NCBI GenBank assembly: GCA_041651995.1
Contig: JBAZID010000002.1
Span: 186,001 to 250,000, forward strand
Length of the DNA stretch: 64,000 nucleotides
Reading direction: 5' to 3'
From: Sulfuricella sp.
GTDB lineage: Bacteria; Pseudomonadota; Gammaproteobacteria; Burkholderiales; Sulfuricellaceae
Below the pieces are notes generated by a model. That model was not told the DNA's origin. It was given only the letters and a program-made list of their open reading frames with translations, and searched no databases. A program made the translations under genes and the position numbers. Every line of letters starts with the position of its first letter. Positions within the stretch are counted from its first letter, which is position 1. This document shows positions 52,081 to 60,756 of the stretch, in pieces.

Positions 52081-52440
52081 ATGAAATTCGGAATTTTGAT
52101 AAATGAAGGTCCCTACAATCATCAGTCTTCAGATTCGGCCTATCAGTTTTGCAAGGCTGCGATTGAGAAGGGGCACGAGATAGACCGCGTGTTTTTTTAC
52201 CATGATGGTGTGAATAACGCGACCAAACTAACCGAACCGCCGGCAGACGACCGTAATATTGTTCAGCGCTGGAGTAAGTTGGCTGAAGAGCATAACGTGG
52301 ATTTGGTGGTGTGTGTGGCTGCTGCGCTGCGCCGCGGTATTGTCAATGACAATCTGGCTGCCGGATTCCGGATTTCCGGATTGGGACAGTTGGTTGAGTC
52401 TGGTATCCGCTCAGATCGCCTCGTGACCTTTGGCGATTAA
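52081..52440 (+). CDS. dsrE: DsrE, sulfur-transfer protein
   Basis: A 119-aa DsrE/TusD-fold protein. The sulfur-accepting cysteine is in DLVVCVAAALRRGI (Cys about 79). DsrE, in the hexameric DsrEFH complex, receives sulfur from TusA and passes it to DsrC. Presence of dsrEFH separates sulfur oxidisers from most sulfate reducers. Length is close to the Allochromatium protein. Confidence 0.94.
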   Translation: MKFGILINEGPYNHQSSDSAYQFCKAAIEKGHEIDRVFFYHDGVNNATKLTEPPADDRNIVQRWSKLAEEHNVDLVVCVAAALRRGIVNDNLAAGFRISGLGQLVESGIRSDRLVTFGD

Positions 52441-52455
52441 GTTAGGAGTAAATTT

Positions 52456-52863
52456 ATGAGTGAAAGCACGGGAGGTATCGAAATGGAAGAAGACATGTCC
52501 GGTACCGTAAAAAAATTCGCCTTCATCAATCGTAAGGCGCCATACGGAACGATCTACGCATTGGAGTCGCTGGAAGTGGTGCTGATCAGCGCCGCTTTCG
52601 ATCAGGATGTCAGCCTGGTGTTTGCGGATGATGGTGTTTACCAGCTCAAAAAAGGGCAGGCAACCAAGGCAGTGGGGATGAAAAATTTCTCTCCGACCTA
52701 CCGCGCTCTCGAGGGCTACGACATCGAGAAGTTGTATGTCGAAAAGGAATCAATGGAGGCCCGTGGCCTGACCGCCGACGATCTTATCGTTGACGTGGAA
52801 GTGCTGGCTGCCGATGAAATGGCTGCGCTGCTCGAAGAGCAAGACGTGGTTCTTAGTTTCTAG
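52456..52863 (+). CDS. dsrF: DsrF, sulfur-relay complex subunit
   Basis: A 135-aa TusC-like protein with NRKAPYGTIYALESLEVVLI and AAFDQDVSLVFADDGVYQL, typical DsrF. The annotated start at 52456 adds residues before the family start. In-frame ATGs at 52483 (behind a second GGGAGG) and 52495 (MSGTVKKF, matching other DsrF starts) are plausible true starts. It partners DsrE and DsrH. Confidence 0.93.
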   Translation: MSESTGGIEMEEDMSGTVKKFAFINRKAPYGTIYALESLEVVLISAAFDQDVSLVFADDGVYQLKKGQATKAVGMKNFSPTYRALEGYDIEKLYVEKESMEARGLTADDLIVDVEVLAADEMAALLEEQDVVLSF

Positions 52864-52870
52864 GAGGGGG

Positions 52871-53176
52871 ATGCAGATGTTGCACATCGTGAATAAATCG
52901 CCGCTGGACAGAAACTCTCTCGAAAGCGCCTTGCGTATGGTCAAGCCGGGTAGCACCATTCTTCTCATCGAAGATGCTATCTATGCCGTGACCAAGGGCA
53001 ACAAAGTTGAGGGCCAGATAAAAGAGGCCATGAAGAACTGCTCCGTATGCGCTCTTTGGCCAGACCTTGAGGCACGCGGCATGCAGGATACCGTGATTGA
53101 CGGCGTTAAGCAGGTGGATTACAACGGCTTCGTGGACCTTGTGGCAGAGAGCAAATCCTTGATGTCTTGGCTGTAA
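52871..53176 (+). CDS. dsrH: DsrH, sulfur-relay complex subunit
   Basis: A 101-aa TusB-like protein (MLHIVNKSPLDRNSLESALR, STILLIEDAIYAVTKGN). The open frame starts earlier, inside dsrF. I chose the ATG at 52871 because MQML-HIVNKSP aligns with the usual MxxLHxVNKSP start behind AGGAGG; 52877 is an alternative with better spacing. It completes the DsrEFH heterohexamer. Confidence 0.92.
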   Translation: MQMLHIVNKSPLDRNSLESALRMVKPGSTILLIEDAIYAVTKGNKVEGQIKEAMKNCSVCALWPDLEARGMQDTVIDGVKQVDYNGFVDLVAESKSLMSWL

Positions 53177-53216
53177 AAGCAACGCTTTTTGATTATTTGA
53201 TTATAAGGAGAAACAC

Positions 53217-53549
53217 ATGGGCTTCGAAATTAACGGTAAGACTTATGAAACAGATGAAGAAGGTTACCTGGTAAACCTGGCTGAGTGGGATGAAGAAGCA
53301 GCCAAATACCTGGCTATCGAAGAAAAAGTAGAGATGACTGAACAGCACTGGGAAGTGATCAATTTCCTGCGTGAGTACTACAACGATTATCAGATCGCAC
53401 CGGCTGTACGTGTTCTGACTAAGGCGATCGGTAAAAAACTCGGGCCTGAAAAAGGCAACAGCAAGTACCTGTATGAACTGTTCCCATATGGTCCCGCCAA
53501 GCAGGCTTGTAAAATTGCCGGCCTGCCTAAGCCGACCGGTTGCATCTAA
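53217..53549 (+). CDS. dsrC: DsrC, sulfur-carrier protein with both redox cysteines
   Basis: A 110-aa physiological partner of DsrAB and DsrMKJOP. The C-terminal arm QACKIAGLPKPTGCI holds both conserved cysteines (Cys98 and penultimate Cys109), which form the trisulfide/persulfide species carried between DsrEFH, DsrAB and DsrK. The gene has its own GGAG site and is followed by a 13-bp stem-loop, consistent with the high expression usual for dsrC. Confidence 0.96.
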   Translation: MGFEINGKTYETDEEGYLVNLAEWDEEAAKYLAIEEKVEMTEQHWEVINFLREYYNDYQIAPAVRVLTKAIGKKLGPEKGNSKYLYELFPYGPAKQACKIAGLPKPTGCI

Positions 53550-53576
53550 GTATAAAGCAAGGCGAGTTTTTGGCCG

Positions 53577-53606
53577 TAACCTCCATGCCAAAGCATGGGG
53601 GTTACG
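53577..53606 (+). other. 13-bp stem-loop between dsrC and dsrM
   Basis: GTAACCTCCATGC, loop CAAA, GCATGGGGGTTAC: 13 pairs with a single G-T wobble and a tetraloop-sized turn. No T-run follows, so it is more likely an mRNA-stabilising or processing element protecting the dsrC message than a terminator. Confidence 0.8.
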
Positions 53607-53672
53607 TTCGAAGCTCCCAAGAATAACTGCAACAAGCCAAGCTTGTTGATCGAACTACTCCAGGGGATGTAC

Positions 53673-54425
53673 ATGTCGCTTCTGACCGTACTGTTTGCGT
53701 GCCTGTTTTACGCAGCCACCGCGATTTTGGTGGGCGGGTTGATTCTCAAGATCCGTACTTATGCGCGCACGCCAGCGCCTTTGAAGATTCCAACTACTCC
53801 AGCGCCTACGACCAAGACTGGCGTGGTTTTGCGTATGACACGCGAAGTGACTTTGTTTGAGAGCCTCTTCAAGTCCAATAAATGGATTTGGCTGTTTGGC
53901 TATCTGTTCCATATATCGCTTCTGTTGGTTACCTTGCGCCACCTTCGCTATTTTACAGAACCTGTATGGGCACCGATTGAAATGATCCAGCCATTCGGAA
54001 TGTACGCCGGATTTGCCATGGTCGCCGGATTAGGTGGACTTTGGGCAAGGCGTTTTCTGGTGGATCGGGTGCGTTATATCTCGACACCTTCGGATCATCT
54101 GATGCTCATTTTGTTGATTGCAATCGGCCTTACTGGTCTTGGAATGAAGTTTGTTGCACACACAGATATCGTCGCGGTCAAGGCGTTCATGCTCGGCTTG
54201 ATGGTGTTTGATTTGCAGCCACTGCCAGCAGATCCGGTGTTGCTGGTGCATCTCACGCTAGTGGCCTTGTTAATGACAATTTTTCCGATCAGCAAACTTC
54301 TGCATGCGCCGGGCATTTTCTTCAGCCCAACTCGCAATCAGACGGATGATCCAAGAGACCGGCGCCATATTTCACCGTGGGCTGCCAAGCTGGAATCCAG
54401 TGCGCAATCCAGGTCCGATGCATAA
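53673..54425 (+). CDS. dsrM: DsrM, membrane b-type cytochrome subunit of DsrMKJOP
   Basis: A 250-aa integral membrane protein with about five to six helices, similar to the gamma subunit of nitrate reductase (NarI family). His residues in the helices (YLFHISLLLVTLRHLRYF, VHLTLVALLMTIFPISKLLH) are haem b ligand candidates. It exchanges electrons between the quinone pool and DsrK. The frame opens at 53595 within the stem-loop region; the ATG at 53673 (after AGGGG) starts the first helix and matches the family length. Confidence 0.92.
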   Translation: MSLLTVLFACLFYAATAILVGGLILKIRTYARTPAPLKIPTTPAPTTKTGVVLRMTREVTLFESLFKSNKWIWLFGYLFHISLLLVTLRHLRYFTEPVWAPIEMIQPFGMYAGFAMVAGLGGLWARRFLVDRVRYISTPSDHLMLILLIAIGLTGLGMKFVAHTDIVAVKAFMLGLMVFDLQPLPADPVLLVHLTLVALLMTIFPISKLLHAPGIFFSPTRNQTDDPRDRRHISPWAAKLESSAQSRSDA

Positions 54426-54486
54426 TTTGCTAGTGGCTCGGTTTTAAAGAAACAAGCATTAACTACAAAAGTAAGCAGGAGGAATA

Positions 54487-56058
54487 GTGGCAGCTCCAAA
54501 ATTTGATGTGCCAAAGCTGACGGGATTTATTGATGTGCCTTCAGTTAAAGAGGGTGCGTCTGCACATATCAAATCATTTCCTGCCTCTGATGTCATTCAG
54601 GAGGGCATTGGCTTTCCTGGACCTTTGCCGGAGGGTTGGCACGATAAGGCCATCGCCAAGATGGGTGATCTGCTTGGAAGGTACCGCTCGCTCCAGGTTT
54701 TCATGGATGCATGTGTGCATTGTGGCGCCTGCACCGACAAGTGCCATTACTTTATTGGCACCGCTGATCCGAAGAATATGCCGGTTGCCCGCCAGGAATT
54801 GATGCGTAGTGTTTACCGCCGTCATTTTACCTTTGCGGGAAAATACTTTCCCTCGCTGGTCGGGGCGAAAGATCTGACAGAAGAGCTCTTGCAGGACTGG
54901 TACAGTTATTATTACCAGTGCTCCGAATGCCGTCGTTGCTCGGTATATTGCCCCTATGGAATTGATACCGCCGAAGTCACGATGGCTGGTCGCGAGATTC
55001 TGGATACTGTTGGTATCGGTCAAAAATATACCAATGAAATTATTGGTAAAATGCATAAGATAGGTAACAACCTGGGTCTGCCTGGCCCTGCTCTGGCAGA
55101 TACCCTGGAAGGACTGGAAGAAGATATATTCGACGCCACGGGTGTGCCAGTAAAATTACCGCTCGATGCAAAAGGCGCTGAAATCATGCTGGTAACCCCA
55201 TCGGCTGATTTTTTTGCCGAGCCTCATGTGGAAAGTCTGATTGGTTATGCGAAGGTATTCCACGCAGCCGGCATCAGTTGGACGTTGAGTTCAAAGGCGT
55301 CCGAAGCAGGCAATTTTGGCTTGTTCATCGGCAGTTACGATAACATGCGTCGAGGTGCGATGCGTATTCGTGATGCTGCTCTGGATCTTGGCGTGAAGCG
55401 GATTGTAGTCGGTGAATGCGGCCACGCCTGGCGTGTTGCTTACAGCTTCTGGAATACTCTTACCGGTGTCGGCCATGGCGGTGAAGATCCTTTTGCAAGA
55501 CAATTGCAGCAACAACTTGATCCAAAATACCCCGCACCGCAGCATATTTGCGAATTTACTTACGACCTGATTCAGCAGGGTAAGTTGAAATTCGACAAAT
55601 CGTTAAATGATCATCGCACGATTACATTTCATGATTCCTGTAACGTTGCTCGCGGTTCACGTATGAGTGACATGCCCGGTGGACAGTTTGTTATTCCGCG
55701 TGAAATCATCAAGGCCGTGGCCAATAATTTTCACGACATGCAGGCTGAAACCATTCATGAAGGAACGTTCTGTTGCGGTGGTGGTGGTGGATTGCTGACT
55801 GACGACCTGATGGAACTTCGTGTCAAGGGCGCGCTGCCGAGAATGGAGGCTTTCAATAATGTGGTGAAGGCCAAGCAGGTCAATTTCCTGGCGCTGATCT
55901 GTGCGATTTGCAAGTCGCAGTTTAGCAAGGTGATACCGTACTACGGTTTTGATATGAGCATGGTGGGTGGTGTGCACCAATTGGTTGCCACGGCCATTCT
56001 GCTTGAAGTACCGGAAGAGACAGAACAAGAATCTGAAGCTGAAGAGTCCGAAGCATAA
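54487..56058 (+). CDS. dsrK: DsrK, HdrD-like iron-sulfur catalytic subunit
   Basis: A 523-aa cytoplasmic subunit of DsrMKJOP that acts on the DsrC disulfide/trisulfide. Two [4Fe-4S] motifs are seen: CVHCGACTDKC at residues 76-86 and CSECRRCSVYCPYG near residue 142. The CCG-type motif EGTFCCGGGGG near residue 428 and CAICKSQF near 475 bind the special cluster of heterodisulfide reductases. The start is GTG after AGGAGG. The C-terminus is an acidic Glu/Ser tail. Confidence 0.95.
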   Translation: MAAPKFDVPKLTGFIDVPSVKEGASAHIKSFPASDVIQEGIGFPGPLPEGWHDKAIAKMGDLLGRYRSLQVFMDACVHCGACTDKCHYFIGTADPKNMPVARQELMRSVYRRHFTFAGKYFPSLVGAKDLTEELLQDWYSYYYQCSECRRCSVYCPYGIDTAEVTMAGREILDTVGIGQKYTNEIIGKMHKIGNNLGLPGPALADTLEGLEEDIFDATGVPVKLPLDAKGAEIMLVTPSADFFAEPHVESLIGYAKVFHAAGISWTLSSKASEAGNFGLFIGSYDNMRRGAMRIRDAALDLGVKRIVVGECGHAWRVAYSFWNTLTGVGHGGEDPFARQLQQQLDPKYPAPQHICEFTYDLIQQGKLKFDKSLNDHRTITFHDSCNVARGSRMSDMPGGQFVIPREIIKAVANNFHDMQAETIHEGTFCCGGGGGLLTDDLMELRVKGALPRMEAFNNVVKAKQVNFLALICAICKSQFSKVIPYYGFDMSMVGGVHQLVATAILLEVPEETEQESEAEESEA

Positions 56059-56131
56059 GTTTTATTACGTAAAGTGCTTGCGTCATTAGTACGCACGCCA
56101 TTCAATATTTGTAGATTAGGAGATTGCATAC

Positions 56132-58138
56132 ATGTCCGCCTCATCCGAAGAAATGAAAGACACGAAACTGAACTACCGCCGTTACAAAGATGGTCAGAAC
56201 ACAAACGATTGGCGTCAGCTGCAGGACAAGTTTTTCCAGGCAGGCTGGACTCATAAGTGCCCTGAATATGTGCTTTCCACCCCCCCATGCCAGGGCAGCT
56301 GCCCCGCAGGTGAGGATATCCGCGGATACCTCAATATTGTACGTGGCATTGAAAAACCGCCAAAAGATAGCAACTGGCAGACCTATGCTTTCCAGCGCAT
56401 TACCCAGGCTAACCCATTTCCATCCGTGATGGGCCGTGTTTGCCCGGCGCCATGCGAAAGCGGCTGTAACCGTAACCAGGTCGATGACTTTGTGGGCATC
56501 AACTCGGTTGAGCACTTTGTCGGCGATTATGCGATTGCCAACAAGCTGACGCTGCCACAGGCTGGCGCCAGCACCGGTAAAAAAGTAGCGCTGATCGGTG
56601 GCGGCCCTGCCTCCATGTCGGCAGCTTACCAGTTGCGCATGAAAGGCCATGCCTGCACGATTTTTGATGACCATGCCCATCTGGGTGGCATGATGCGCTA
56701 CGGTATTCCAGGCTTCCGTACTCCACGTGAAGTGCTTGATGCGGAAATCCAGCGCATTATTGATCTGGGCGTTGAAGTGAAATTGAATACCCGGATTGGC
56801 GTGGATGTCACGCTGGAGCAACTGGAAAAAGATTACGACGCGATTTTCCTGGGTATGGGCGCACAATCTGGCCGCATGCTACCAGTCCCGGGTTTTGATG
56901 CAGCCAACTGCGTGAACGCAATGGCTTTCCTCCGTGCCTTCAATGATGGCCGTCTGCAACACGTTGGCAAGCGCGTGGTGGTGATTGGCGGTGGCGATAC
57001 CTCAATCGACGTGGCTACGGTAGCCCGCCGTCTGGGTAACATCACAGTGGCGACCGAGTCTGACCGTCCCGAGCATATCATTGCTGGTCAGGTTGCTCAC
57101 GACGTGGCCGCAGTTTCTGCCCGCGAAGGAGCCGAGGTTATTCTTGTTTCGCGTGCGGCTATCGACAAGATGAACGCCAACAAGCATGAAATCGAACAGG
57201 CGCTGGCCGAAGGTATCGAAATTATTGGCGGCGTGACCCCGATTTCGGTAATTAAAGGCGCTGATGGCCGTGCTACTGCGCTGCGTGTGGCCGAGTTTGA
57301 AGTCGTTAAGGGTGAAACCATTATCAAGACGGGTACGGAAAAGGATATTCCCGCTGATCTTATCGTTTCTGCAATTGGCCAGGCTGTCGATTTCACTGGC
57401 TTTGACGGTTTTGACAACGGTAAGGGCCTGATTAGCGCCAACAAGAATTACGAAGTACCGAACAAGAAAGGTTACTTTGTCGGTGGCGACGTAATTCGTC
57501 CTCATCTCCTGACTACTGCTATCGGCCATGGCTCCATTGCAGCTGAGAGCATCGACGTGTATCTGAAGGGTGAGGCACAGGACAAGCGGCCGAAGATCGA
57601 TGTGCACCACTGGGATCTGGTGCGCAAACTGGTTGAAACCGAACATGCGCCTGCTGGCTTTAAAGCTGCCGACAAGGAAGAACTTGTTAAGGCTGAAAAA
57701 TTTGCCAAGGACATCGATCTGGGTCTTCGTGGCACAGATAGCGCAAAATACGCAGTGCATAACTTCGAGGATCGCTCGGACAAATACGTGATTCCTTCCA
57801 ATGAATTGTTCCTTGGCCACTTCCCGTTTGTTGCGCGCAACAAACGGGAACACATCACGCTGAATGCCGCGCAGGCACTGGGCCATTTCGAAGAGCGTTT
57901 AATGAAGCTCGACGACAAGCAGGTCGTGGCGGAAGCAAAGCGTTGCATGAGCTGCGGTTTGTGCTTTGAATGTGACAACTGTGTGGTGTATTGCCCGCAA
58001 GTGGCTGTGTTCAAGGTCAAGCGTACTGACTCCACTACTGGTCGCTATGTTGATACCGACTACTCCAAGTGCATCGGCTGCCATATCTGTGCAGACGTGT
58101 GTCCGACTGGGTACATCAAAATGGGTATGGGTGAGTAA
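56132..58138 (+). CDS. dsrL: DsrL, NAD(P)H-linked flavoprotein / iron-sulfur oxidoreductase
   Basis: A 668-aa cytoplasmic protein related to the glutamate synthase small subunit. N-terminal cluster ligands are CPEYVLSTPPCQGSCPAG and CPAPCESGCNRNQVDD. The FAD loop is LIGGGPASMSAAYQL near residue 155 and the NAD(P) loop VVIGGGDTSIDVATVARR near residue 285. A C-terminal ferredoxin domain has CMSCGLCFECDNCVVYC and CIGCHICADVCPTGYI. DsrL couples rDsr to NAD(P) and is essential in sulfur oxidisers, marking the oxidative type. Confidence 0.95.
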   Translation: MSASSEEMKDTKLNYRRYKDGQNTNDWRQLQDKFFQAGWTHKCPEYVLSTPPCQGSCPAGEDIRGYLNIVRGIEKPPKDSNWQTYAFQRITQANPFPSVMGRVCPAPCESGCNRNQVDDFVGINSVEHFVGDYAIANKLTLPQAGASTGKKVALIGGGPASMSAAYQLRMKGHACTIFDDHAHLGGMMRYGIPGFRTPREVLDAEIQRIIDLGVEVKLNTRIGVDVTLEQLEKDYDAIFLGMGAQSGRMLPVPGFDAANCVNAMAFLRAFNDGRLQHVGKRVVVIGGGDTSIDVATVARRLGNITVATESDRPEHIIAGQVAHDVAAVSAREGAEVILVSRAAIDKMNANKHEIEQALAEGIEIIGGVTPISVIKGADGRATALRVAEFEVVKGETIIKTGTEKDIPADLIVSAIGQAVDFTGFDGFDNGKGLISANKNYEVPNKKGYFVGGDVIRPHLLTTAIGHGSIAAESIDVYLKGEAQDKRPKIDVHHWDLVRKLVETEHAPAGFKAADKEELVKAEKFAKDIDLGLRGTDSAKYAVHNFEDRSDKYVIPSNELFLGHFPFVARNKREHITLNAAQALGHFEERLMKLDDKQVVAEAKRCMSCGLCFECDNCVVYCPQVAVFKVKRTDSTTGRYVDTDYSKCIGCHICADVCPTGYIKMGMGE

Positions 58139-58141
58139 ACA

Positions 58142-58681
58142 ATGGTCAGCCTGGTAAAATTGCGCGCGATGCTGCGTTGGCAGAGGAGGGCCTTGCTGGT
58201 AACTCTGCTGGCGGCTGGCTCCATCGCGACGGCATCGGCGGATGCTCATGTGGGTTCTTCTGGCAGTCGTGTGGCCATGCCTGTTCATACGGAGGCATCT
58301 GGCGACAAATGCGTGAAGGATACGCCGTACATGAGGCGTCACCACATGGACGTACTCAAGCATCAGCGCAACGACACCATGCGCAAGGGTATTCGTACCA
58401 CAGAATTCAGTCTTCAGGGTTGTATAGACTGCCATGCTGACAAGCAAACAAACAGCGTGCTGGGGAAGGATGGATTCTGCCAGAGTTGTCACTCATACGC
58501 GGCGGTTAAGCTGGACTGCTTCGAATGTCATTCAAGCAAGCCAAAGGCGGCCACTGCTTTTCGCTCCATTGACAAGCAGAGCATGAAAGCAGGGGCGGAG
58601 TCTGGCCTGGCTGCAAAAATGCCGCAGGAAATGCAGGCTGTTTCTTTAGAACCCAACACCACAGGCGGGGCAAGTAAATGA
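58142..58681 (+). CDS. dsrJ: DsrJ, periplasmic triheme cytochrome c
   Basis: A 179-aa protein with an uncleaved-looking N-terminal signal/anchor (about residues 15-34) and three CxxCH sites: CIDCH at residue 93, CQSCH at about 112, CFECH at about 126. It is the periplasmic haem subunit of DsrMKJOP; DsrJ has one haem with unusual His/Cys ligation, and Cys54 (DKCVKDTPY) is the candidate. The start follows the dsrL stop by three bases. Confidence 0.94.
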   Translation: MVSLVKLRAMLRWQRRALLVTLLAAGSIATASADAHVGSSGSRVAMPVHTEASGDKCVKDTPYMRRHHMDVLKHQRNDTMRKGIRTTEFSLQGCIDCHADKQTNSVLGKDGFCQSCHSYAAVKLDCFECHSSKPKAATAFRSIDKQSMKAGAESGLAAKMPQEMQAVSLEPNTTGGASK

Positions 58682-59436
58682 GTCACAATGTGGACAAAAC
58701 CAATGATGATAAGCCGAGCGACGGGAGCCGCCGCCAGTTTATCGGTTATGGCGCTGCCATGGCAGGTCTGGCGATAGCACCAGGCGTCACTTTGTTTGAT
58801 CTGGCCCATGGCCGTGCTCCCGAAGAGGCAGCATCCAACAAGGTACGCTGGGGCATGCTGATCGATACTGGAAAGTGTGCAAGCGGATGCAATGACTGTG
58901 TATCGGCCTGTGGCAAGGAGAATGGTTTCTCCGGTTCCCGCGAAACTGATTCTCAGTGGATTCGCAAGGTTGAAATCAAGGACCTGCGCAACGGACAATC
59001 GCACAGTTTGCCCATGATGTGCCAGCACTGCGAGCATCCGCCATGTGTTGACGTATGTCCGACAGGCGCGTCTTTCAAGCGCGCTGACGGCATTGTTTTG
59101 GTGGACCGTCATATCTGTATCGGCTGCCGGTATTGCATGATGGCGTGCCCATACAAAGCGCGTTCTTTCGTGCATGAAGAATTGCATGATCAGAATCCCG
59201 ACGTGCCACGCGGCAAGGGCTGTGTGGAGTCCTGCACGCTGTGTGTTCACCGTGTTGACAAAGGGGGGCAGCCAGCTTGTGCCGAGGCCTGTTCCGAAGC
59301 AGGGCATAACGCAATCCTGTTTGGGGACCTGAACGATCAGAACAGTGAAATTTCCAAACGTGTTACGAAGCTTGCGACAACTCAGGTGCGTGCTGATCTG
59401 GGCCTTAATGTTGGCATTCGTTATCAGGGAATATAA
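58678..59436 (+). CDS. dsrO: DsrO, Tat-exported iron-sulfur subunit
   Basis: A 252-aa periplasmic ferredoxin-like protein with a twin-arginine signal SRRQFIGYGAAMAGLAIAPG at residues 17-36. It has several [4Fe-4S] motifs: CASGCNDCVSACGKENGF, CQHCEHPPCVDVCPTGA, CIGCRYCMMACPYKA and CVESCTLCVHRV. It relays electrons between DsrJ and DsrP. It overlaps dsrJ by four bases. Confidence 0.95.
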   Translation: MSHNVDKTNDDKPSDGSRRQFIGYGAAMAGLAIAPGVTLFDLAHGRAPEEAASNKVRWGMLIDTGKCASGCNDCVSACGKENGFSGSRETDSQWIRKVEIKDLRNGQSHSLPMMCQHCEHPPCVDVCPTGASFKRADGIVLVDRHICIGCRYCMMACPYKARSFVHEELHDQNPDVPRGKGCVESCTLCVHRVDKGGQPACAEACSEAGHNAILFGDLNDQNSEISKRVTKLATTQVRADLGLNVGIRYQGI

Positions 59437-59441
59437 GCGAC

Positions 59442-60644
59442 ATGAATATTGACGCATTTCGTAAAATTGAGGGGCGTGCTTTTTACGCGCTTGCCGGCTT
59501 GCTTGGTCTGGTTGCCCTGATTGGGCTGGGGGCTGCCCATTATATGGAAACACATGGTCACGTCGTGACCGGGATGAACAACCAAATCGTGTGGGGCCTG
59601 CCTCATGTGTTTGCAATTTTCATGATCGTCGCAGCATCGGGCGTCCTTAACATTGCTTCGATTGGTTCCGTGTTTGGCAAACCTGTTTACAAGGCTCGTG
59701 CGCCACTCTCCGGCCTTCTCGCCATTGCATTGCTGGCTGGCGGCCTGACCGTGCTGATGCTGGATCTAGGCCGTCCGGATCGTCTGATCGTTGCGATGAC
59801 CCATTTCAACTTCAAGTCGATTTTTGCGCTCAATGTGATTTTGTACACCGGCTTTTTTGCCATCGTGGCCATATATATCTGGACCATGATGGACCGGAAA
59901 ATGTATGCATACTCGAAATATGCAGGTTTCTCCGCTTTTATCTGGCGTCTGGCACTGACCACGGCAACCGGCTCCATCTTTGGTTTTCTGGTCGCCCGGC
60001 AAGCATATAATTCAGCGATTCTCGCGCCCATGTTCATTATCATGTCATTTTCATTCGGTCTGGCAGTGTTCATTCTGGTCCAATCTTTCATGTATGCATG
60101 GAATGGCATGAAGCTTGACCCAGCGATTCTGCGCCGCATGAAGAATCTGCTGGCTACATTTGCCGGAGCGGTACTCTACTTCACCATTGTCTACCATCTT
60201 ACAAATCTTTATTTCGCCAAGCAGGCCAGCTTCGAGAGATTCATACTGCTTGATGGCGGGGTGTTCACGAATCTATTCTGGGTTGGACATATTCTGATTG
60301 GTACCTTGATTCCGATTGGACTGCTTCTGCACCCCACCATTGGCGCCAAGCTGAAAACGGTGCTCCTGGCGTCTTCATTGATTATTCTGGGTGGATTTGC
60401 GCAGCTGTATGTTCTTCTTATCGGTGGACAGGCATTTCCGCTCGATATATTTCCGGGAATGCAGGTAAGCAGCTCATTCTTTGACGGCGCTATTCAGCAC
60501 TACAGCCCAACACTGCCTGAATTCCTGCTTGGCCTGGGAGGATTGGGAATTGCGTTGCTGATCACTACCATTGCGGTACGAGTGCTTAATTTTTTGCCAC
60601 GGGATGATGCACATCATTCCAGCAAGGTGGCTGCCACCGACTAA
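59442..60644 (+). CDS. dsrP: DsrP, NrfD-like integral membrane subunit
   Basis: A 400-aa polytopic protein with about ten hydrophobic helices (FYALAGLLGLVALIGLGAAH, SGLLAIALLAGGLTVLMLDL). It is the quinone-interacting NrfD/PsrC-type subunit of DsrMKJOP, paired with DsrO. It begins five bases after dsrO. A long hairpin follows it before dsrN. Confidence 0.93.
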   Translation: MNIDAFRKIEGRAFYALAGLLGLVALIGLGAAHYMETHGHVVTGMNNQIVWGLPHVFAIFMIVAASGVLNIASIGSVFGKPVYKARAPLSGLLAIALLAGGLTVLMLDLGRPDRLIVAMTHFNFKSIFALNVILYTGFFAIVAIYIWTMMDRKMYAYSKYAGFSAFIWRLALTTATGSIFGFLVARQAYNSAILAPMFIIMSFSFGLAVFILVQSFMYAWNGMKLDPAILRRMKNLLATFAGAVLYFTIVYHLTNLYFAKQASFERFILLDGGVFTNLFWVGHILIGTLIPIGLLLHPTIGAKLKTVLLASSLIILGGFAQLYVLLIGGQAFPLDIFPGMQVSSSFFDGAIQHYSPTLPEFLLGLGGLGIALLITTIAVRVLNFLPRDDAHHSSKVAATD

Positions 60645-60662
60645 ACGCCGAATTGCCGGCAT

Positions 60663-60730
60663 AACCCGAAGTAGGCTGCAGGTAATGGAAGCTATATGAA
60701 TAGCCTCTTGCCATGCAGCTACTTCGGGTT
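60663..60730 (+). other. Long stem-loop between dsrP and dsrN
   Basis: AACCCGAAGTAGGCTGCA (60663-60680) pairs with TGCAGCTACTTCGGGTT (60714-60730): 17 pairs with one bulged base. The 33-nt interior can extend the helix (GGTAATGG against CCTCTTGCC and GCTAT/ATAGC). No T-run follows, so it is a stability, processing or attenuation element rather than a clear terminator. Confidence 0.8.
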
Positions 60731-60756
60731 AATCGTTTCTGGAGTTGCTTAGATCC

